From: Winogradskyella ouciana
Lineage (GTDB): Bacteria; Bacteroidota; Bacteroidia; Flavobacteriales; Flavobacteriaceae
Length of the DNA stretch: 64,000 nt
Assembly: GCF_009709615.1 (NCBI RefSeq)
Contig: NZ_WJYA01000005.1
Location: 124,001-188,000 of the forward strand
Reading direction: 5' to 3'
This document shows positions 62,201 through 64,000 of this stretch, piece by piece. Numbering within the stretch: position 1 is the stretch's first letter; every line of letters begins with the position of its first letter. A program made the position numbers and the translations under genes. The notes under the pieces are model-generated. The model did not search any database. It was not told the origin of the DNA and worked only from the letters and a program-made list of their open reading frames with translations.

Positions 62201-64000
62201 TTCTGATTCTTGTAGCGTAAAGTTTGTTGAATTAATAGCGTAAAAAATGTTGTTATTCCCTTCTACTTTAACTCTTGCTGTTGAAGAGTCACTTCCTGTA
62301 ATAGGTACAGTTACATCATGCGAACCATCATTTGGTACGTCTGTTGCCATTACAAATGGATAGGTAAAGCCTCCATCGGTTGATAATAGAATATTTACAG
62401 TTGGAGTGTTTACAGCACCTCCATCTGTACCAGCTACATCCCAAGTTACTGTCTGGTTTGAACCAGCATCCCAAGTTTCGTTGGTGGTTTGAGAAGTAAC
62501 TACAAATGGCCCAGCGGTACCTTCTACATTCACTGTCATAGTATCATAGTCGCTCTGTGGCGTTTGTCCAACACCATTTGCTTCACTTCGGTCTCTTACC
62601 GTTAATGCAAAATTTAATGCTCTTCCAACATTAGTGACTGTTTCCCAAGACGTATTATCCACAGTTTCCACTGGGTTCGTTTCTGTCAATTGACCAGCAA
62701 CTACACGCTCTATAATTGGCATATAACGATCTGGTGATGTATTTGGTGGTCTAGATCGCCAAACAGCACCTGTAGTTTTATCAGGCCCAAAATTTCCTGA
62801 TGTGGTTGTACCATCATCAATTTGTTCCCAAGTATAAGTTAAGATGTCGCCTCCATCAGCATCAGTAGCTGCACCTCTTAAAACAAATGCTGTTCCTGTT
62901 GGAATTGTATAATCCGAGCCAGCATCTGCCACTGGTGGATTATTACTAATAGCAGTACCAACCCAACAAGTTCGAGTTTCTAAATTGGTTAAAATCTGAA
63001 GAATTGTATAATAATGAAAATAAGGATCTGAATGATCTTGTACATCATTAGCACCAGTAATACCAGCATAACCCATAATGGTTGTACCACTACCAGGCTC
63101 CGCATTTACACCTTGTCCTTCATTACCTTGAGAAAAAGTATGATTTCCACCCATCTGGTGACCAATTTCATGTGGTACATAATCAATATCAAAGAAGTCT
63201 GACATATAAGGCCCTCCATCATTATCTTGAAATGAATGAGATGAAAATCCACTTCCTTTTTGTCCATCTACACAGACACATCCAATACAACCCGCGTTAC
63301 CGTTATTACCTCCAAAAGCGAATAGGTGTCCTATGTCATAATTGGCTTCACCTACATTTGCTGTTAAGGTTGACTGTAATTCACTATTAAAATTTCCGCT
63401 ATATGGATCTGAAGAAGCATCTGGATATATAATTTCAGTACCTGTTACTAAGGTAAATGTTACTGCCATATCTACTTCAAATACTTCATTACTTCTATTT
63501 AACGTAGAAACGACTTGGGCAAGCGCATCTGCTTGTGCATCTCCATTAGAATTATCTCCATCATCCCAAAAGTTGGTATATTCACCATTAGTTGAAATCG
63601 CAATTCTAAACGTTCTCAAGGTTTGGTCATCCGCATCTCTACTTGCTAGTCCCCTTGTATCAATAGGCAAAAACTCATTTTCAGTGAGGCACTCATAATC
63701 TTTTAAGCCCTCCGTTCTTACTTCTCTACTGTAAACGATGTATGAACCATTATCAGTTTTACTTAACGGCACCGTAAAGTTCATTGGTTCGTTAGGATAG
63801 GATATTAGAGTTTGCACTCCTTGAGGTGTAACACTAAAACGTGCTCTGGTTCCTGGGTTTTCCATACTGTATCCTATGTAAGTTTTTATCTCAGGATACA
63901 ACTCAGAGAGTTCTTCTGATAATACAGGTGCTTCAACAACCATAAATTGCTCAAGTTCACCCTTAACATTGGGAAGGTAAACCCTTGCGTTTGACGACGT
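59270..64000 (-). CDS. Secreted reprolysin-like metalloprotease with P domains, thrombospondin-3 repeats and T9SS type B tail, 5' end beyond window
   Basis: The frame stays open to the window edge, so the N-terminus is missing; about 1575 residues are seen. A propeptide is followed by an M12B-type protease domain. The zinc motif HEIGHQMGGNH is at residues 258-268 counted from the first internal Met (63943), and the Met-turn is TTIMGYAG. An Ig/Fn3 region comes next (about 61900-61630), then three proprotein-convertase P domains (about 61620-61200, 60955-60540, 60310-59880). Calcium-binding thrombospondin-3 repeats (DNDGIGDVCDDD type) follow each P domain. The end is a type B sorting domain (VLTPNGDGINDTWIVINAER to GWIYLTL). 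It is probably a cell-surface or released protease exported with the PorP/SprF partner. Confidence 0.93.
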   Translation of the reverse strand, partial: TSSNARVYLPNVKGELEQFMVVEAPVLSEELSELYPEIKTYIGYSMENPGTRARFSVTPQGVQTLISYPNEPMNFTVPLSKTDNGSYIVYSREVRTEGLKDYECLTENEFLPIDTRGLASRDADDQTLRTFRIAISTNGEYTNFWDDGDNSNGDAQADALAQVVSTLNRSNEVFEVDMAVTFTLVTGTEIIYPDASSDPYSGNFNSELQSTLTANVGEANYDIGHLFAFGGNNGNAGCIGCVCVDGQKGSGFSSHSFQDNDGGPYMSDFFDIDYVPHEIGHQMGGNHTFSQGNEGQGVNAEPGSGTTIMGYAGITGANDVQDHSDPYFHYYTILQILTNLETRTCWVGTAISNNPPVADAGSDYTIPTGTAFVLRGAATDADGGDILTYTWEQIDDGTTTSGNFGPDKTTGAVWRSRPPNTSPDRYMPIIERVVAGQLTETNPVETVDNTSWETVTNVGRALNFALTVRDRSEANGVGQTPQSDYDTMTVNVEGTAGPFVVTSQTTNETWDAGSNQTVTWDVAGTDGGAVNTPTVNILLSTDGGFTYPFVMATDVPNDGSHDVTVPITGSDSSTARVKVEGNNNIFYAINSTNFTLQESEFVLNVADSSIDVCTPDDVVYNFTYNTFLGFTDETTFSATGLPAGATAVFSPTSATADGTAVTVTVSGTGSLAIGNYPFTLVGISGGITKTADVEFNVYDSNLATLNILTPADGATDVDASNGVVFTWDADLNATAYEIDVATDAAFTNIVAGTVVNDPTFTATNLNIVTEYFWRVRGVNDCGTGAYSEASFTTANIICGSFDSTDTPINIPDSNTFGVNSVINVSTTSIISDVNVTVNVSHEWTEDITLKLIAPDGTEVLLTAGNGADGDNYTNTVFDDEASTPIGAGTAPFTGSFQPDGDLSVLNGGFSGGDWTLNASDTIAFIAGTLDSWSLEICGIPQADNDDDGIPNDADNCPDVANFDQEDLDNDGIGDVCDDDIDGDGVLNVDDNCPLIANADQADENGNGIGDLCDTLCGTFDSADTPVNIPDNFEGGADSNIDFSGAYEITDVNVTVNITHTFDGDLTLVLTSPSGTSVILSDQNGGGGDNYTATVFDDDGDTAIQAGAPPFTGSFIPEEALSTFNGEPSGGVWTLNVADGFGADTGTIDSWTLEVCGFEQDDNDSDGIPNAEDNCPDTANTDQADLDNDGIGDVCDDDIDGDGVLNVDDNCPENANPEQTDFDGDGIGDECDEECTNGTSLDTPIDIASSGDDADYFATIDIVESLIITDVNVTINIEHDWDADLDISITSPDGVTVDLSSGNGGGGDDYIDTVFDDDATSPITAGSPPFTGSFQPEGDLNSFNGDFSNGVWTITVSDTFGALDGGVINSLSIEVCGTRDPNDFDGDTILNDDDNCPLVANTDQSDIDGDGIGDLCDDDMDGDGILNVDDNCAMIPNPDQADNDLDGIGDICDDDDDNDNVLDEEDNCPLEANPSQSDLDGNGVGDVCDNMLPNDVLTPNGDGINDTWIVINAERFPSASVKVYNRWGNKVYSTKGYSNDWNGSYNGETLPTGSYYYSIDQNGDGTVVLTGWIYLTL

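Noticed and set aside
63082..63698. Plus-strand ORFs opposite the large protease
   Set aside because: They are shadows of the protease coding frame, rich in His/Tyr/Leu from the complement of its Gly/Asp/Asn codons.

Overview
The window is a chromosome segment from a member of the Flavobacteriaceae (Bacteroidetes). The evidence is low GC, SusC/SusD pairs, TonB receptors with carboxypeptidase-regulatory plugs, type IX secretion sorting domains (types A and B) beside a PorP/SprF gene, -7 promoter elements of the form TAnnTTTG, and a class I ribonucleotide reductase whose ATP-cone sits on NrdB. The genus cannot be fixed from the sequence. Most of the window is ordinary core genome. No prophage, CRISPR array or complete insertion sequence is visible.

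Layout. 1-7.8 kb: a polyprenyl diphosphate synthase, cut by the window edge, is divergent from a TetR-led RND efflux operon. 7.8-12.1 kb: a SusC/SusD pair. 12.3-16.5 kb: aspS, a CLC-type anion transporter, a small membrane protein and a cold-shock protein. 16.6-23.3 kb: tadA, a secreted fungalysin protease with a T9SS tail, dxs and dgt. 23.4-32.1 kb: a phosphate-type block holding a beta-helix lipoprotein and TonB receptor, a MORN/YwqK protein, a phosphate-selective porin and a PiT transporter fused to a PhoU-like domain. Its control regions share 11-bp-spaced TAACATT-like repeats. 32.2-36.5 kb: a chromate-type transporter, an OmpA lipoprotein, two zinc-ribbon membrane proteins and a DUF6503-like protein. 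36.7-39.8 kb: nrdBA. 40.6-43.3 kb: a LytTR response regulator and its TPR histidine kinase. 43.3-48.1 kb: a DUF3109-like protein, MarC, a mini-flavoprotein, an S41 protease, dCMP deaminase and a HupE-like protein. 48.2-53.6 kb: a SAM-I riboswitch, split metH and metF. 53.6-58.3 kb: a TPR-like protein, tRNA-Leu with a GIY-YIG cassette, prs, rplY and pth. 58.3-64 kb: PorP/SprF and a large multidomain protease that runs off the right edge.

The most striking object is inside the second metH gene. A segment of about 416 bp is inserted in frame just ahead of the cobalamin-binding domain. It is bounded by inverted GCCCCT...TCCCCAAAGGGGA arms and encodes a complete-looking DUF559 (Vsr/PD-(D/E)XK-like) nuclease domain. 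About 4 kb downstream a GIY-YIG nuclease gene lies between an intact tRNA-Leu(CAA) and a second copy of that tRNA's first 24 nt, split by two inverted 19-nt hairpin units. Together they suggest small nuclease-bearing, hairpin-bounded elements that insert into essential genes without destroying them.

Other regulatory signals are a putative Pho box system (23.4-29.8 kb), promoter-to-start spacing that predicts leaderless mRNAs for four genes, a shared 25-bp palindrome at two distant intergenic sites, and a folded leader in front of rplY.
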